Shown here one piece after another: positions 27,608 to 35,854 of a stretch of DNA of 64,000 nucleotides. This DNA comes from JAXHMB01 sp034521755. Its GTDB lineage: Bacteria > Bacteroidota > Rhodothermia > Balneolales > Balneolaceae. Within the stretch, counting starts at the first letter, position 1, and each line of letters begins with the position of its first letter. The notes beneath the pieces are model-generated. The model saw nothing but the letters and a program-made list of their open reading frames with translations, was not told where the DNA came from and made no database searches. Where the stretch lies: the NCBI GenBank assembly GCA_034521755.1, contig JAXHMB010000003.1, forward strand, positions 248,001 through 312,000, in the 5' to 3' direction. The position numbers and the translations under genes were made by a program.

Positions 27608-28200
27608 ATGAATAAAAATATTGAATATTTGTTTTTTGATATTGAAACAACAAGTTTACCAAAAGATTGGAAGGCACCTGTCAGTGATTTATCTAATTGG
27701 CCACGTATTGTTCAAATCGGATGGCATGCATTTGATGGGCAAGAAAATCTGATAGAGTCAAAATCTTATATCGTAAAACCTGAAGGTTTTAAAATTCCGA
27801 GCTCATCTGAAAAAATTCACGGTATTTCTACTAATTTTGCAAAACAGAAAGGAATTGAAATTGAGTTGATCCTTAGTCGTTTTACTGAAGTTGTGAAAAA
27901 CTCTAAACATGTTATTGCTCATAATTTAGACTTTGATAAGTAGTTCGATCAGAATTTCTGCGAGCTAAAATAAGTGACTACTTTACAGATGTGATTAGGG
28001 TCTGTACTAAAGAAATTGGAACTGATATTTGCAAAATACCAGGAAACTATGGTTATAAATGGCCTACTTTAGAAGAATTATATAATCATTTATTTGATGA
28101 TAAATTTGAAGAATCTCATGATGCACTAAATGATGCTAAAGCGGTTGCAGACTGTTTTTTGAACTTAAAAGAGTTAATGCCATATAACCAGAACACCTAA
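27608..28200 (+). pseudogene. 3'-5' exonuclease (DnaQ-like), one frameshift
   Basis: The first frame (27608-27943) has the DEDD exonuclease motif I, FFDIETTSLP, then IVQIGWHAFD, HGIS, and motif II, VIAHNLDFD. After GATAAG the frame hits TAG at 27941; a different frame continues VVRSEFLRAKISDYF and then CTKEIG...WPTLEELY and motif III, HDALNDAKAVADC, ending at 28200. One missing base at ~27938-27940 explains the break. The intact product would be ~198 residues, resembling DNA polymerase III epsilon-like exonucleases. The stop codon TAA lies inside the R'' box of attC2. AT-rich codon usage differs from neighbouring core genes. Confidence 0.75.
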
Positions 28201-28319
28201 CCATGGCATCAACGGAGACGCGGTACAATCTTCGGTTTAATCTTCTGCCCTTGCGGTTCAAGTTCCGTGTTGTAACTTAGTTGGTAGGCGACGCGCCCGT
28301 TATCCCAAGGTCGTTAGCC
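28195..28319 (+). repeat. attC site 2
   Basis: R'' ACCTAAC 28195-28201 is a perfect RYYYAAC and the exact complement of GTTAGGT at this cassette's start (27353). The left arm is GCATCAACGGAGACGCG (~28206-28222), the right arm CGACGCGCCCGTTATCCC (~28290-28307), and R' is GTTAGCC 28313-28319. The site is 125 bp, in the size range of chromosomal integron repeats. Confidence 0.78.
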
Positions 28320-28357
28320 TAACTTAAAAAGATAAAATCCTCTGGAGGATACTAACA

Positions 28358-28795
28358 ATGAATAAAACTTTTCTGGTATTATGCTCACTCATCTTCCTAT
28401 CTTCCTCTTCGATATATGCACAAGAATTATCTAAGAAGGAAGTCTCCCATATACAAGCAAAGATAAAAAAACTCGACGCAATGGAACAGGAAGCTTTCAA
28501 ACAAGGAGATTGTGAAAAGGTGATTTCTTACTTTGACAAAAATATTACATTCTATGCCAATGGTAGAAAAGCACCTTCATTGGAGTTTATCCTCAATTTT
28601 TGCAAGCAGATACCCAGGCCCTTTGGGCAAACCGGTATGATCAGTGATTCAATACATGTCCTTTCAGAGAAAGTAGCTTATACTATAAGACAGATTGAAT
28701 TTGAGCCTGAAAAAGGTGCCGATAACAAAGAAACATTTCAAAATACTGGTACAAAAACCAAAAAAGATAGAAGATCGACGCACTTAGTCTTCTAG
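28358..28795 (+). CDS. Secreted NTF2/SnoaL-like protein in cassette 3
   Basis: A 145-residue protein with a signal peptide (MNKTFLVLCSLIFLSSSSIYAQ). The remainder, LDAMEQEAFKQGDCEKVISY followed by FDKNITFYANGRK, matches the cone-shaped NTF2-like/DUF4440 fold seen in many secreted proteins of unknown role. The C-terminal HLVF is where the family's last strand ends, but the 25 residues before it are Lys/Thr-rich and could reflect a local frame error. GGAGGA (28342-28347) precedes the start at a suitable distance. It is the only gene in its cassette. Confidence 0.65.
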   Translation: MNKTFLVLCSLIFLSSSSIYAQELSKKEVSHIQAKIKKLDAMEQEAFKQGDCEKVISYFDKNITFYANGRKAPSLEFILNFCKQIPRPFGQTGMISDSIHVLSEKVAYTIRQIEFEPEKGADNKETFQNTGTKTKKDRRSTHLVF

Positions 28796-28837
28796 TACGT
28801 TGCAATACGTTTACGTTAAAGGATGCATCAACAAGTA

Positions 28838-28965
28838 CGCTAACCAGCGCTTCAACAGGACGCGCTTCGCCTGCCCTGCTCGTTTTGATTTTACTGGCGA
28901 CAAATAGTAAACTGGAATTGAATGAACGCTAATCCGCGCGCCCGTTAAGCGCAATGTCGTTATAC
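28838..28965 (+). repeat. attC site 3
   Basis: R'' CGCTAAC 28838-28844 (one mismatch to the complement of the cassette start GTTAGCC). The left arm is CGCTTCAACAGGACGCGC (28848-28865), the right arm GCGCGCCCGTTAAGCGC (~28936-28952), and R' is GTTATAC 28959-28965. The two arms pair over most of their length. Size 128 bp. Confidence 0.78.
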
Positions 28966-28975
28966 AGCAGAGAGG

Positions 28976-29350
28976 TTATAATAGTGCAATTATAAGCGAT
29001 AAAACCAGAAAACTGAAAGCTGGAAAAGACTTTTTAAGAGGATCACCAATTTTTATGTGCATGGATACGGCTCCCAGCATTAAAAATGCGATACCATAAG
29101 CAGCAATAGCTTCAAACTGTGGATAGAATATGGAAACTAAGAGAAGAAGAGCAAGACCTACTTTAAGCGAACCGACTACCCACATAAACCAAACCGGCAA
29201 CCCATAAGCTTTAAACTCCTCAACTATATTATCTGCATCACCGCCTCTCCAGGCCGTGGATTTTTTTGAACGGACAAGCCAAACGTTAAGAATACTTAAA
29301 CCAACAATTATTTTTAATGCTATGAGTAAAAATTCCATCTTTAAAGTCAT
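28976..29350 (-). CDS. DoxX-like membrane protein in cassette 4, reverse orientation
   Basis: A 124-residue protein with four predicted membrane helices (LLIALKIIVGLSILNVWLV, WFMWVVGSLKVGLALLLLV, AYGIAFLMLGAV, FSFLVLSLIIALL) and the DoxX-like arrangement of a polar loop between helices 1 and 2 (FKAYGLPVWFMW). Start is ATG 29350 or 29338. It runs opposite to the array direction and ends 10 bp from the attC3 core. Reversed genes occur in a minority of integron cassettes and need their own promoter. Confidence 0.7.
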   Translation of the reverse strand: MTLKMEFLLIALKIIVGLSILNVWLVRSKKSTAWRGGDADNIVEEFKAYGLPVWFMWVVGSLKVGLALLLLVSIFYPQFEAIAAYGIAFLMLGAVSMHIKIGDPLKKSFPAFSFLVLSLIIALL

Positions 29351-29457
29351 TTATTTGAGATTGGTGGTGCTAAAAATGTTTTTTCACACTTGAATATTAA
29401 GAAATCTTTTCTTCAAACGTGGATATATTTCTAATCCCAAATAAGAATAGCTTTGCT

Positions 29458-29748
29458 GTATAACCCGCGCTTCAACTCGGACGTGGCTCGCCTGGCCTTT
29501 CCCAAAATTGGTCGCTCTTTCTCGGCTTTTTCCTAAGAAACTGCTTTTAAAAAATTTGGCGGCAACAGTCAGTCTCTCAGCTCGGATTTTTTTTGTTGGC
29601 TCCTTCAAATGGTCGCGGCATCTGCTTTTCCCGTCGTTCGCCTTTTGCGTTGTATTTTGGACCGAGAGTTTATTAATATTGATTGCATGCCCTTATGTAC
29701 AACTACGTAACTTTGCTACGCCGGCTTATGGCCGCAAGGTCGTTAGGT
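29458..29748 (+). repeat. attC site 4, unusually long
   Basis: R'' GTATAAC 29458-29464 exactly complements the cassette start GTTATAC at 28959. The left arm is CGCTTCAACTCGGACG (29467-29482), the right arm CGCCGGCTTATGGCC (29719-29733), and R' is GTTAGGT 29742-29748. The 291 bp span is about twice the usual attC size. The centre, which carries an 88-codon open frame with no coding character, may contain inserted DNA or a second fused site. Confidence 0.65.
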
Positions 29749-29843
29749 TCCCTCCCACTTTTGCTAATTTCTAACTCAATTAATTGCTTTCAAGCTCGTT
29801 TTTAGTCAACTTAAGCTTGTAATCACAAAACAAAATTTTTGTC

Positions 29844-30056
29844 ATGGAAAAGACATTGATTAACGAGCTTTCACAGCTCAATAAAAACGAAAAATTGCTC
29901 TTGGTCGAGGCTTTATGGGATTCTATTGCCTCTGATCCTGAAGAAGTTGATGTCCCTGACCATCACAAATCTATTTTAGAGCAACGTCTTAAGACCTTAG
30001 AAGAAGACAAGAAGAATGGGACTTCGTGGAAAGAAGTTCGTCAAAAGTATCTATAA
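29844..30056 (+). CDS. Addiction-module antitoxin (TIGR02574-like)
   Basis: A 70-residue protein whose sequence follows the addiction-module component family: LINELSQLNKNEKLLLVEALW, then DSIASDPEEVDVPDHH, LEQRLKTLEED and GTSWKEVRQKYL. It should bind and neutralise a ParE/RelE-fold toxin, whose frame begins 7 bp downstream. Toxin-antitoxin cassettes are common in large chromosomal integrons, where they are thought to stabilise the array. Confidence 0.88.
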   Translation: MEKTLINELSQLNKNEKLLLVEALWDSIASDPEEVDVPDHHKSILEQRLKTLEEDKKNGTSWKEVRQKYL

Positions 30057-30062
30057 GTCGCT

Positions 30063-30365
30063 GTGCCTAAGACATTAATACTTACCGAAAATGCACAGCA
30101 AGATTTAGATGGTGCTTACCAGTGGTATCAAGAGTAGAATCATGGTTTAGGTCAAGAGTTTATACGCTGTGTTGACGCAAAGCTCTCAGAAATTAGCCGC
30201 CATCCTCTTCACTATCAGATTATATATAACGACAGAGTTCATCGAGCATTAACCAATCGATTTCCCTTTTCTATCTATTTTGTCAATGAAGAAGAAACAA
30301 TTACTGTCTTTGCTATTCTTCATCAACGAAGAAGTCCAGAGTCATGGAAAACACGAACAGAATAG
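30063..30365 (+). pseudogene. ParE/RelE-like toxin with in-frame stop codon
   Basis: The frame starts at GTG 30063: PKTLILTENAQQDLDGAYQW then YQE, an amber TAG at codon 25 (30135-30137), then NHGLGQEFIRCV, HPLHYQIIYND, VHRALTNRFPFSIYF and FAILHQRRSPESW to a stop at 30365. Apart from the stop, all 100 codons fit a ParE-type toxin paired with TIGR02574 antitoxins; relatives usually have a Gln or Asn at that position, one change from TAG. The toxin is probably inactivated, leaving the antitoxin without a target. Confidence 0.8.
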
Positions 30366-30372
30366 TCGAGAA

Positions 30373-30438
30373 ATCTAACCAAAGCTTCAACAGAAGGGCC
30401 TCGCTACTTTGGCATAGTGGGCCGCAAGGCCGTTATGG
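30373..30438 (+). repeat. attC site 5, right end of the array
   Basis: R'' ATCTAAC 30373-30379 (one mismatch to the complement of GTTAGGT at 29742), left arm GCTTCAACAGAAGGGCC (30384-30400), right arm GGGCCGCAAGGCC (~30419-30431), R' GTTATGG 30432-30438. At 66 bp it is the short class, similar in size to resistance-cassette attC sites. No further attC follows the next gene, so the array ends here. Confidence 0.75.
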
Positions 30439-30480
30439 CTGATTGTTCAGTTGATTGCTTCTAAGGTAAATATATACGCA

Positions 30481-32127
30481 ATGGAACCATTTAATTTGTG
30501 GAAACTGCTGGCCGGACTGGGAATATTTCTGTTCGGTATTTTTCTGATGGAAGAGTCCATCAAAGAACTTGCCGGTAAGGCCTTTCGAACACTCATTCGC
30601 CGGTATACCGAGACCAAAATTTCCTCCATTCTCTCCGGCAGCCTCACTACCGCTATTCTACAGAGCAGCTCGGCTGTCAACCTGATGGTATTAGCGTTTG
30701 TCGGGGCGGGAATCATGAGTTTGCATAATGCCCTTGGCGTTATCCTCGGTGCAAATATCGGCACCACATTCACGGCGTGGCTTGTTGCATTTTTCGGTTT
30801 TAAAATAAGCATTGAAAGTTTTGCTTTACCTTTAATTGCCGCGGGCGGTCTGGGGATGATCGTATTTGCAAACTCTTCACGATATCTCAACATAAGCAAA
30901 CTCTTAATTGGGTTCGGCCTGCTCTTTCACGGGCTGGATTATATGAAGACCAGTGTTGACCAAATCACCCGTTTTTTTGATATAACAATGCTGGCCGGCT
31001 ATAGTTTAGGGATCTTTCTATTGACCGGTCTTATACTGACGGCCGTAATGCAATCGAGCTCTGCAACTATAGCCCTTATTCTTTCCGGTATTTACAGTGG
31101 GTTGATAGGATTTGAAGCAGGGGCTGCCATGGTCATCGGGGCTAATATGGGTACGACAGTCACTGTAATACTCGGTGCTATGGGCGGTATCCCTATCAAA
31201 AAGAGAGTAGCCGTAGGCCACTTGGTTTTCAATACGGTTACAGGGGCAATCGTATTTTTGTTACTGCCGGTACTGGCCTGGCTCATACAAAGCGGGCTGG
31301 GCTGGGAGGACAATACCGTTCTGGGGATCGCCTTATTTCATACGCTGTTTAATTTAATCGGAATCATACTTTTTCTGCCTTTCATTTCAAGGTTCACCGA
31401 TAAACTGAATACCCTTTTCCGGGAACCGGATAAGATTCTCACTCACTTTATACAAAACACTTCTCATGAAGTTGCTGATGCAGCGCTGGTAGCCTTCAAA
31501 AAAGAAATTCTACATCAGTACATTGAATCGAGACGCTACCTGATTCGGTTATATAATGTATCGCTGTCCCCAAACCTCACCTATGCTCAGGAACCACATT
31601 TGCAATCCTTGTTTAGTGGTTCTGCAAATCACATTTACGGACAACTGCAGGAGTTACATGGAAATATTTTTGAATACTACTCAATGATTGACGCCAAGCA
31701 ACTTAGCGAAGCGGACGCTCAGAAATTAGATCATTATCTCAGGGCCAGCAGAAATATTATGAATGCCACTCAAAACCTGAAAGAAGTGCGTAGTGATCTT
31801 GAAGAGTTCGAATTTTCCAATAATGCGTTTTTGAATGAGCAGTTTCCCACCTATCAGCAGCGGTTGGAAGAACTTTTCAGTAATCTTGATGTTATCGTAG
31901 AACAAAACAAGGGAGATGCAGCTGCTTTCAGCCATGTCCTGAAGCAAGTAAATGCCAACGATGTGAAATGCATTGGCGAAAGCTCCCAGGCCATTAAAAA
32001 CCGAAAATTGAAAGATCTTGAAGCCACCTCAATGGTGATGACAAACCGAATGTTTACTCAATCATGCCGGATGTTTATATCCGGTATCGAGGGGTTATTG
32101 GCGGAAGAGAATTTTCGGACAGAATAA
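30481..32127 (+). CDS. Na/Pi cotransporter family protein
   Basis: ATG 30481 is chosen over upstream in-frame codons because it begins the family's LWKLLAGLGIFLFGIFLMEE. The 548-residue protein has two inverted Na_Pi_cotrans repeats, each with the QSSSA signature (TTAILQSSSAVNLMVLAF and LTAVMQSSSATIALILS) and GANIGTT / GANMGTT motifs, over about eight to nine membrane helices. A C-terminal PhoU-like helical domain follows (~residues 340-548). It imports phosphate with sodium across the inner membrane. It is the first chromosomal gene to the right of the cassette array. Confidence 0.92.
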   Translation: MEPFNLWKLLAGLGIFLFGIFLMEESIKELAGKAFRTLIRRYTETKISSILSGSLTTAILQSSSAVNLMVLAFVGAGIMSLHNALGVILGANIGTTFTAWLVAFFGFKISIESFALPLIAAGGLGMIVFANSSRYLNISKLLIGFGLLFHGLDYMKTSVDQITRFFDITMLAGYSLGIFLLTGLILTAVMQSSSATIALILSGIYSGLIGFEAGAAMVIGANMGTTVTVILGAMGGIPIKKRVAVGHLVFNTVTGAIVFLLLPVLAWLIQSGLGWEDNTVLGIALFHTLFNLIGIILFLPFISRFTDKLNTLFREPDKILTHFIQNTSHEVADAALVAFKKEILHQYIESRRYLIRLYNVSLSPNLTYAQEPHLQSLFSGSANHIYGQLQELHGNIFEYYSMIDAKQLSEADAQKLDHYLRASRNIMNATQNLKEVRSDLEEFEFSNNAFLNEQFPTYQQRLEELFSNLDVIVEQNKGDAAAFSHVLKQVNANDVKCIGESSQAIKNRKLKDLEATSMVMTNRMFTQSCRMFISGIEGLLAEENFRTE

Positions 32128-32193
32128 TTTTATGGTTACAGGTGGAAATGGTGTCGGCGCACTTTGCCCTCTCAAAAAATGTGATTGAGATTC

Positions 32194-33324
32194 CTACAAT
32201 GCCGGCGTAATATCAATGCCTGCAAGCTCTTCAAACAGGTCGTCATACTCCTGTATTTTCCGGGACCAGTCTAAATGCTTGTTGATATTTTGCAGTGACG
32301 TTTTAGGTAAGGGCTGCGTTTCACCTGTCAGCAGGTCTTTCAAATAGTGGAACAAGTCATCTTCCGTATCATAAAGCACCGGGGCATGCAGTAAGGGCTT
32401 GTGCTGCTCCTTTGGAATCAGTTCCGGATAGTGCAGCCGGTTGGGTACCAAGGGATGACATCCGCAGTAAATAGCCTCCATGATGGCCACGCAAAAGAAT
32501 TCATAGGTCGCCGTTGAAACCACGATATCTCCGCTGTGCAGCAGTTTGCTGTAATTTTCTTTGTTCTCTACATAGCCGAAATGGGTGATATGGCGCCCGT
32601 ACCGTTCCCAGGCTTTTTCAAATTCTTCGGGCTTCTCATGCTGGGTATCTCCTGCCAGGATGAGATCAAACTTCAGATCAATATCATTTAATCGGTTCAG
32701 CACCCGAAAAAACATGGCGGGATTCCTATCAAACTGCCAGCGCTGGTTCCATACAATAACCGGATGTTCATTCGACTTTCGCGTATCGGGTTGTTCATCA
32801 AACCGTTTTAGATTCAGTCCGGGATAAAGCACCAAGCTTTTCCCGGCAATCTTGTCGATGGTGCGGTAGTGCTTGTCATCCGGGTGACTTTCCAGAAATT
32901 CAGGCAAAGCCTGTAAAAAATCCCGCTTGTGGAATTTCGATGAAAAAATGAGACGGTCGGCCGCCAGCATACTCAAATAATTGATGTAGCAATAAGTCAA
33001 ATCACGCTCCTCTCCTTCCGGCATGGGCTGCGTAAACTGGTTCTCATGCATATACATAATCTTGGGAACCCTGGAAAACCGGGGATTTGTGAGCGCCAGG
33101 AAAGCAGGAAGGTTGGTCATGCTGCTCACAAACAGCAAATCTATCTCTTCCTCCACTTCCTTGGCCATGCCTGCCAGGGCCACAGAATCTCCATGCATGC
33201 GCCATTTCCACCCCTTATAACTAAGGTTGATAGGGATAATATTATGGCCGGAATGCTCCTTGAGACCTTTAATAAATGCTTTATGAGAACCGCTGTAAAA
33301 CGGCTCAACCGCAAGGATATTCAT
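32194..33324 (-). CDS. Glycosyltransferase, tRNA-queuosine alpha-mannosyltransferase-like (DUF3524)
   Basis: A 376-residue protein starting MNILAVEPFYSGSHKAFIKG, followed by WKWRMHGDS, MYMHENQFTQP and ADRLIFSSKFHKRDF, the signature regions of the DUF3524/GTDC1 family, then a GT4-like C-terminal domain (PVIVWNQRWQFDRNP, DIVVSTATYEFFCVAIMEA). The animal member mannosylates queuosine in tRNA-Asp. Bacterial homologues share the whole length, so a role in tRNA modification is likely but inferred. It is monocistronic and divergent from nothing obvious; mutL follows upstream on the same strand. Confidence 0.8.
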   Translation of the reverse strand: MNILAVEPFYSGSHKAFIKGLKEHSGHNIIPINLSYKGWKWRMHGDSVALAGMAKEVEEEIDLLFVSSMTNLPAFLALTNPRFSRVPKIMYMHENQFTQPMPEGEERDLTYCYINYLSMLAADRLIFSSKFHKRDFLQALPEFLESHPDDKHYRTIDKIAGKSLVLYPGLNLKRFDEQPDTRKSNEHPVIVWNQRWQFDRNPAMFFRVLNRLNDIDLKFDLILAGDTQHEKPEEFEKAWERYGRHITHFGYVENKENYSKLLHSGDIVVSTATYEFFCVAIMEAIYCGCHPLVPNRLHYPELIPKEQHKPLLHAPVLYDTEDDLFHYLKDLLTGETQPLPKTSLQNINKHLDWSRKIQEYDDLFEELAGIDITPAL

Positions 33325-33404
33325 TTAAGTAATGTTGTTTGTTAAAGGTTGAATTGTTGAGGGTTGGGAATCAATAAATCAATCCCTCAAAATTCCTCCC
33401 TGAA

Positions 33405-35240
33405 TCAACGAAATCGGCTTTCAATTTCATCAATGGGAATATAAACGATTGTAGGCTTTTTCAAAGGGTCGATATAGGGTTCCTTGCAGGCAAAAAGCTG
33501 ATCAACAAGGTTTTCCATCTCCATGTCGGTGAGCTTTTTTCCTTTTTTTATAGCTGTCTTCGAAGCAAAAGCAATGGCCAGGCGGTGACGCTCATCCATC
33601 TCCAGCTTGCCTTCCAGCTCCTGGTATTGGCTCAGCATAGAACGCAGTACCGACTGTTCATCGCCAATATCAATATCCGCAGGCACTCCGTTTATCATTG
33701 CGGTATTTCCGCTCAAAAGCTGAATATTGAAACCCATCCGCTTAATGATTTCATGCAGTTCTTTAAGAAGGGAGAACTCGGTGGCAGACAATTCTACATT
33801 CTGGGCAAAAAGCAGCTGCTGCGTACTCGGCAAGGCAGACTCTGTGGCATTCAGCGTCTTTTCATAGATAATGCGTCTATGCGCCGCCTGCTGATCAATC
33901 ATGCACAATCCTGAACGGGTTTGGGTCATGATATAGCTTTCGTGAAACTGCCAGAAACTGCGGTCAGCCACCGGACTTGAATCTGATCGTTCAGGCGATG
34001 TGCCTTCACTTCCCTTTGTGTCTTCTTGACCATACAATTGCCGTGCAAAAGTATCGCCATCGCCCTTTTTTGTATCAGGCCGATCATAATTGATGCGCGA
34101 AGGAAACTTGACGGGACCACCGGAATCGGACTTCCTTTGTGATCCAAAATTAAAATCATCTGAAAAGCTTGACCCAAAACCACCGCCTGACCGTTGTCTG
34201 TCTGACGGATTTACTTCAGGAACCATAAACTGTTCGTTCAACGCTTTCTTCACCACCGATTTTGTAAGCTTGATAATACTCCGTTCGTCTTCAAACTTAA
34301 CCTCCTCTTTCGCCGGATGTACATTTACGTCAACCTGCCGCGGATCAATATCAATGAACAAGGCAAAAAACGGGTATTCCTTATCCGCAAGCCATGTGTC
34401 ATAGATACTTAAAATGACATGTGTGATATAGCGATGCTGAAAAGGCCGGTCGTTGACAAAAAGAAACTGTTCGCCGCGGCTTCTTTTGGTAAGCTTGGGA
34501 TCGGATAATATGCCTCGAATGGTAACATAGCTGGTTTCTTCCTCGAAGGTTATCAGGCTGGCCTTATAGCTTTTGCCAAACATATCAGCCACACGCTCTT
34601 TCAGGGGCTGGTCGGAAGGCAGATCATAAATCATGTCCGTATCGGCTATCAGGTTAAAGCCAATATCAGGATTTGCCAGCGCCGCTTGCTGAACGGTCTT
34701 TAGAATGTGACGAAACTCGGTAGCATCAGTTTTTAGAAACTGTCGTCTGGCCGGTACGTTAAAAAACAGGTTTCGGACCGCAATAGAAGTCCCGTCATCG
34801 ACAGCAGCAGGCTCAAACTTTTTTTCCTCCCCGCCCCAGACCTCATATTCATAGCCAACATCATCACCGGGGCGCTTCGTCTTCATGGTGATTTGCGATA
34901 CCGAAGCGATCGAAGCCATGGCCTCACCCCTGAAGCCAAGGGTACGCACCTTAAAAAGATCATCGATATCCTGGATTTTGGAAGTAGCATGACGCGTAAA
35001 ACAGGGGCGAATATCCTCTTCTCCCATTCCACAACCATTGTCAATTACCTGGATGAGCGTGCGGCCCGCATTTTGTATCACAATCTTTAACTGATCAGCA
35101 CCGGCATCAACAGCATTATCAATCAATTCTTTGACCACAGAGCTGGGACGCTGAATAACTTCTCCCGCCGCTATCTTGTTGGATATTTCGGGCGGCAGCT
35201 GACGAATGATAGATGTTTGCGTATCAGAATCCCGGCTCAA
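33405..35240 (-). CDS. mutL: DNA mismatch repair protein MutL
   Basis: A 611-residue protein. The N-terminal GHKL ATPase shows ISNKIAAGEVIQRPSSVVKE, the ELIDNAVDAGA Asn/Asp motif, DNGCGM, and TLGFRGEAMASI (MutL signature). A transducer domain follows, then a polar linker (~350-420) and a C-terminal dimerisation domain. In the C-terminal domain the endonuclease motif DQHA(x)2E(x)4E reads DQQAAHRRIIYE, and the usual CPHGRP zinc motif is replaced by DPLKKP. This MutL therefore probably lacks nicking activity. Confidence 0.96.
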   Translation of the reverse strand: MSRDSDTQTSIIRQLPPEISNKIAAGEVIQRPSSVVKELIDNAVDAGADQLKIVIQNAGRTLIQVIDNGCGMGEEDIRPCFTRHATSKIQDIDDLFKVRTLGFRGEAMASIASVSQITMKTKRPGDDVGYEYEVWGGEEKKFEPAAVDDGTSIAVRNLFFNVPARRQFLKTDATEFRHILKTVQQAALANPDIGFNLIADTDMIYDLPSDQPLKERVADMFGKSYKASLITFEEETSYVTIRGILSDPKLTKRSRGEQFLFVNDRPFQHRYITHVILSIYDTWLADKEYPFFALFIDIDPRQVDVNVHPAKEEVKFEDERSIIKLTKSVVKKALNEQFMVPEVNPSDRQRSGGGFGSSFSDDFNFGSQRKSDSGGPVKFPSRINYDRPDTKKGDGDTFARQLYGQEDTKGSEGTSPERSDSSPVADRSFWQFHESYIMTQTRSGLCMIDQQAAHRRIIYEKTLNATESALPSTQQLLFAQNVELSATEFSLLKELHEIIKRMGFNIQLLSGNTAMINGVPADIDIGDEQSVLRSMLSQYQELEGKLEMDERHRLAIAFASKTAIKKGKKLTDMEMENLVDQLFACKEPYIDPLKKPTIVYIPIDEIESRFR

Positions 35241-35282
35241 GATCAGAAAAAGTTTAAATTTAAATTATGTTGATGTCATTTG

Positions 35283-35403
35283 GAGCTTTGCAAAACACTA
35301 AAATCAACCTGTCATTGCGAGCTTGCGACGCAATCTACATTTTCAATTCCTCTTGAGATTGCCGCACTCCGTTCGCAATGACCATTACTTTTGCAAAGCT
35401 TTG
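35283..35403. repeat. MITE/REP-like palindromic element, copy 2
   Basis: The left end is GAGCTTTGCAAAACAC and the right end CTTTTGCAAAGCTTT, with inner arms CTGTCATTGCGAGC and TTCGCAATGACC. It is ~121 bp long and lies in the spacer upstream of mutL. Confidence 0.7.
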
Positions 35404-35448
35404 ATAAGATAAGAATGTTTAAAAACTTAAACACCTGCTCCTTTATTA

Positions 35449-35667
35449 TCACAATATTGTAATAACATATACTACAGCAGCCAAACCCAAGGCATATAAA
35501 AGAATTGACCGTCCCTGGTGATGCTTCTTGTGCTTGCGCTCGATCTTAATGCGCCGCTTTTTCCGTTCATCCTTGGAAGGATCGTAGTAGCGGTGCTGAT
35601 AATCAAATTTTTTGGGCTTTGGGCGATGCCCGAACATTGGCTTAATCATATCGAGCGGTTTGATCAA
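35449..35667 (-). CDS. Small basic single-pass membrane protein
   Basis: A 72-residue protein with a very basic N-terminal half (KPKKFDYQHRYYDPSKDERK, then KKRRIKIERKHKKHH) and one C-terminal membrane helix (SILLYALGLAAVVYVITIL). It is most likely a tail-anchored protein with a nucleic-acid- or lipid-facing cytoplasmic part. No known family is recognised. The organised composition and terminal helix favour a real gene over a chance frame. Confidence 0.6.
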   Translation of the reverse strand: MIKPLDMIKPMFGHRPKPKKFDYQHRYYDPSKDERKKRRIKIERKHKKHHQGRSILLYALGLAAVVYVITIL

Positions 35668-35854
35668 TTTTAAGTTATAACGATCACGTCACTGCCGTAT
35701 TTCTATATAATATAAGAATATTATGGAGTGATTGCATAGATCGATTATACTCAAAATCAGTTGATTCATCTTTTCTTTATATCCCAAGTGCACCTGCGTC
35801 TTTTTTTTGGTATTATCGAACCTAAAATCTTAACTGCAATTTTGGTATATACTC

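Larger units (their letters stand above)
26088..30438 (+). mobile_element. Integron-type gene cassette array (five cassettes, no integrase seen)
   Basis: Five attC-like sites (27272-27359, 28195-28319, 28838-28965, 29458-29748, 30373-30438) separate five gene units. Each site has an R''-type YAAC box, a shared left arm GCWTCAA...G, a matching right arm and an R'-type GTT core. The decisive evidence is cassette-specific pairing: the seven bases starting each cassette (R' with its leading G) are the reverse complement of the R'' box at that cassette's own end. GTTATTT/AAATAAC, GTTAGGT/ACCTAAC and GTTATAC/GTATAAC are exact; GTTAGCC/CGCTAAC and GTTAGGT/ATCTAAC each have one mismatch. Gene content (TA pair, small unknowns, one gene reversed) is typical. 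No tyrosine recombinase gene is in the window. Confidence 0.8.

Noticed and set aside
29508..29774. 88-codon open frame within attC site 4
   Set aside because: The frame overlaps the attC arms and core and has no coding character; it arises from the long spacer of the site.
30481..32127. The Na/Pi transporter as a sixth integron cassette
   Set aside because: It starts just after attC5, but no attC follows it and it is a large core-type gene; the array most likely ends at 30438.
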